DNA of 64,000 nt, taken from Streptomyces asiaticus. GTDB lineage: Bacteria > Actinomycetota > Actinomycetes > Streptomycetales > Streptomycetaceae. The translations under genes were made by a program, and so were the position numbers. The stretch spans positions 558,001 through 622,000 of the forward strand of contig NZ_JAGSHX010000006.1 in the NCBI RefSeq assembly GCF_018138715.1, read 5' to 3'. The notes under the pieces were generated by a model, which was given only the letters and a program-made list of their open reading frames with translations, was not told the DNA's origin and searched no databases. Below are positions 62,701 through 64,000 of this stretch, piece by piece (the stretch's first letter is position 1; every line of letters begins with the position of its first letter).

Positions 62701-64000
62701 CGCCCGCGCGGGCACCGGGGAAGGTGCGGGCCACCACCTCCGGCGACCGCCTCACGGTCACCGGGGACGGCTTCAGTTACGGCTTCGACCGGGCCAGTGG
62801 CGAGCTCGTCTCCATGAAGTCCGGCGGCCGGGAGCTCCTCGGCTCCGGACCCGAGCTGGACGCCTGGCGCGCCCCGGTCAGCAATGAGATCGGCTCCGAA
62901 GAGGGGCCCTGGCGCGAGGCGGGCCTGGACCGGCTGCGCACGAAGCCGGGCAAGGTCACGGTGGACGAGCGGAACGGCGAGGTCGTCGTCACCGTGCCCT
63001 CCTCGGCCGCCGCGCCCGGCGTCAAGGACTCCTCGTTCGCCCAGACCCTGCGGTACACCGTCAGCGGCACCGGGGAGCTGCGCCTCGACCACCGGGTGGA
63101 GGCCCGGGGCGCGGCGCGCAAGGTGCCGTATCTGCCCCGTATCGGGCTCTCACTGCGCATACCCGACCGCTACGACCGGTTCAGCTGGTACGGGCGCGGG
63201 CCGCAGGAGAACTACAACGACCGTACGGACGGCGCCCCCGTGGGGGTCTACTCCACCGACGTGGACGAGCAGTTCGCCGGATACACCAAGCCGCAGGACT
63301 ACGGGAACCACGAGGACGTCCGCTGGGCCTCGCTGTCCGACGGCAGCGGCGGACTCCTGGTGTCCGGGGACTTCTCGGCCGGGGTGACCCCCTACACCGG
63401 GATCGACCGCGCCGCCTACCCGTTCGCCCTCCGCGAGGACCCGGGAGGCAACACCCTGCACCTGGACCACGCGGTGAGCGGGGTGAGCGAGACGTTCCAC
63501 ACCGTGCTGCCCGAGTACCAGGTGCGGCCCGCCAAGGAGTACGCCTACACCCTGCGGCTGCGCCCGCTGACCGGCGCCGAGGCCCGCACCGGCACCCCGC
63601 GCGGCCCGGTGGTCTGCGCCCCCGAGGCGAAGCTCACCGCCGCCGACACCACGGTCCCGGCGGACGGCTCCACTTCGGCCGAGCTGACCGTCACCAACCC
63701 CTGCGACACCCCGCTGCGGGATGTCACGGCCGCCTTCGGCCTGGCCGAGGGGTGGACCGCCGAGCCCGGCACCCTCGACCTCGGCGACCTCGCGGCGGGC
63801 CGGACCGCGACCGTACGGACCACGATCAGCCGTGGTGAGGGCAGCCCGGACGGTCCGCGGCCCGCCGTGGCCGATGTCCGCGCGACCTCGGCCGGTGGCG
63901 CGCGGGTGAGCGGCTCGGCGTCGGCCGAGCTCGACGGCACACCTCCGCCGCCGCGCGGTGAGGCGGCGGTGTCCACGCTCGACTTCATCACCGCGGACAA
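59793..64000 (+). CDS. Secreted LacZ-type GH2 beta-galactosidase with LamG-like insert (3' truncated)
   Basis: The frame is open to the window edge (1402 residues so far). After a signal peptide (~1-42) come the GH2 sugar-binding domain (VSVPHTWQTDGLDHPVFRNI), an Ig-like domain and a TIM barrel with acid/base Glu511 (DTGNEAGLG) and nucleophile Glu576 (GEYAHAMGNS), as in LacZ. A LamG/concanavalin-like domain (~648-800: ALTLDAWVKPAGWTGSFAMI) separates the barrel from the beta-sandwich Bgal_small_N domain (~985-1260: SWYGRGPQENYNDR). A NEW3/NPCBM-associated Ig-like domain begins at ~1275 (ADTTVPADGSTSAELTVTNP). It acts outside the cell on beta-galactosides. Confidence 0.9.
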   Translation, partial: MPRRPRRRFPLPRFPSLSRFPRLAAVALALALAAPTAPAAAAATPEPPSDVYKLLEDPEVTAVGQEPAHARLTPYADTAEALEGGARSRWTASLDGTWKLHMSDRPEEVPKDFFTEGYDTSRGGWRSVSVPHTWQTDGLDHPVFRNIPTEMYPDDPPKVPHDVNPTGAYVKTFELPKSWEKRRTFLRFEGVTSGYLVWVNGSYAGYDQGGYTPAEFDISDRLHPGRNTIAVQVHRWGSGSHMEDYDQWRFSGIFRSVGLYSTPAEYLRDITVKTDLDARYRDARLTAEVDVAAKGPERAADDRKALGDRKVLGTLYDEHGRKVTTMSGTVGGGGGSTTLAADVADPAKWTDETPHLYTLVVRLTGADGSVTHTTAQPVGFRETEIKDRQLLVNGKRILVKGVNRSETDPDTGRHATRERTASDVSLMKQLNINSVRTSHYPSDPYLYELADARGLWIDDEVDIETHHHDGCPDDCLAERPEWQAAFMDRLTAMYERDKNHPSVLMWDTGNEAGLGKAHYAMADFLDREDPARPVYHQPNVPDGDAPFADVWGPRYPSPSGLEEKAKATTKPIIMGEYAHAMGNSLGNFREFWDVVRKYPQVQGGYIWDWAEQNITQPLLTTPDTSGNDILSYVSGKPGLVAGHRGKALELSGLDDFVEVYRDPKLDAVSDALTLDAWVKPAGWTGSFAMIAKGDHSYALKMRDKDTLEFSVYGDGDWHTVAADVPAGWYGSWHRVSATFDGRTLRLLIDGKQTASADWTGSVGYSAQPVNIGRNPETDQENIRTRMAHGTVDQVRVYHKALSPDQLAADPSADAVLALDFDRLDRKGDFLSYGAGTGGVDGVVSSDRTVQPEARTMAAVHAPIRISGEEARAGRIEVRNERSFTGTGDLRLRWRVTEGARTLARGSRNLDLAAGERSTLQLPKPPANPRDADRQLTVEAVQAADTAWAKAGHRVAVEQFDIGGHQLAGTTPARAPGKVRATTSGDRLTVTGDGFSYGFDRASGELVSMKSGGRELLGSGPELDAWRAPVSNEIGSEEGPWREAGLDRLRTKPGKVTVDERNGEVVVTVPSSAAAPGVKDSSFAQTLRYTVSGTGELRLDHRVEARGAARKVPYLPRIGLSLRIPDRYDRFSWYGRGPQENYNDRTDGAPVGVYSTDVDEQFAGYTKPQDYGNHEDVRWASLSDGSGGLLVSGDFSAGVTPYTGIDRAAYPFALREDPGGNTLHLDHAVSGVSETFHTVLPEYQVRPAKEYAYTLRLRPLTGAEARTGTPRGPVVCAPEAKLTAADTTVPADGSTSAELTVTNPCDTPLRDVTAAFGLAEGWTAEPGTLDLGDLAAGRTATVRTTISRGEGSPDGPRPAVADVRATSAGGARVSGSASAELDGTPPPPRGEAAVSTLDFITAD

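Noticed and set aside
57888..63092. A 1734-codon minus-strand open frame running through the kinase and across the LacZ-type gene
   Set aside because: Upstream of 59606 it is antisense to a gene with clear GH2 motifs and shows the Gly/Val/Arg-rich composition of shadow frames in high-GC DNA. Only the kinase part is real.
1..64000. tRNA, rRNA, prophage or a biosynthetic gene cluster
   Set aside because: No cloverleaf, rRNA core sequence, integrase/structural phage gene, PKS, NRPS or terpene synthase motif was seen. Tools such as tRNAscan-SE or antiSMASH were not available to confirm.

Overview
The window is high-GC actinobacterial DNA and reads as a Streptomyces chromosome. The evidence is codon use with near-universal G/C third positions, many GTG starts, GTGA/ATGA overlaps, snapalysin, streptogrisin and small-laccase genes, a Streptomyces-style gas-vesicle operon, and Streptomyces-type intergenic repeats. 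No rRNA, tRNA, CRISPR array, phage block or antibiotic biosynthetic cluster was seen.

Layout. 0-13.8 kb: the end of a flavin monooxygenase, a DeoR regulator, snapalysin, RecQ, a two-gene secreted operon (ThuA/sugar dehydrogenase fusion plus a cupredoxin/OmpL47/DUF1080 protein), a divergent small laccase, a streptogrisin-type protease, and a GntR regulator divergent from a MatC-type dicarboxylate carrier. 13.8-20.6 kb: a GH65 enzyme, a small lamin-tail secreted protein, an SDR and a PA14-GH2 secreted glycosidase. 20.7-25 kb: a TetR regulator, then a TnpB-only IS200/IS605-type element (tnpB frameshifted) lying between two fragments of an acyl-CoA ligase, then an MFS exporter. 25-32 kb: a Cys-containing leader peptide, a decayed LLM oxidoreductase, and a GNAT/polar amino-acid ABC transporter/dipeptidase/binding-protein/CocE hydrolase run. 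It resembles sulfur or amino-acid scavenging loci.

32-38.5 kb: an ArsR-like regulator, then a complete gas-vesicle operon on the minus strand (two unassigned leading genes, then gvpA-F-G-O-J-L-S-K), tightly coupled by short overlaps. 38.6-43.9 kb: formaldehyde dehydrogenase, glpK and glpF, with a divergent alditol oxidase; this is a polyol/glycerol neighbourhood.

43.9-59.6 kb is the most coherent block. It holds phosphoketolase, four universal stress proteins, two CBS-BON proteins, a zinc alcohol dehydrogenase, nicotinate phosphoribosyltransferase, an Rv1733c-like membrane protein, a NarL-type response regulator, an Acg-type nitroreductase and a two-GAF histidine kinase. The kinase keeps the histidine that aligns with the haem ligand of mycobacterial DevS. 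Nearly every member has a counterpart in the Mycobacterium DosR dormancy regulon, and this matches the OsdK/OsdR hypoxia system of Streptomyces. A 15-bp motif, GGGACCGTTCGGCCC or one mismatch from it, sits in three control regions of the block, with two weaker copies beside one of them. Intergenic spaces here are unusually rich in short tandem repeats and carry two copies of a roughly 210-bp element.

59.8 kb to the end: a secreted LacZ-type GH2 beta-galactosidase with a LamG-like insert, truncated by the window edge. Starts were chosen by Shine-Dalgarno sequence, overlap and family N-termini, and remain predictions.
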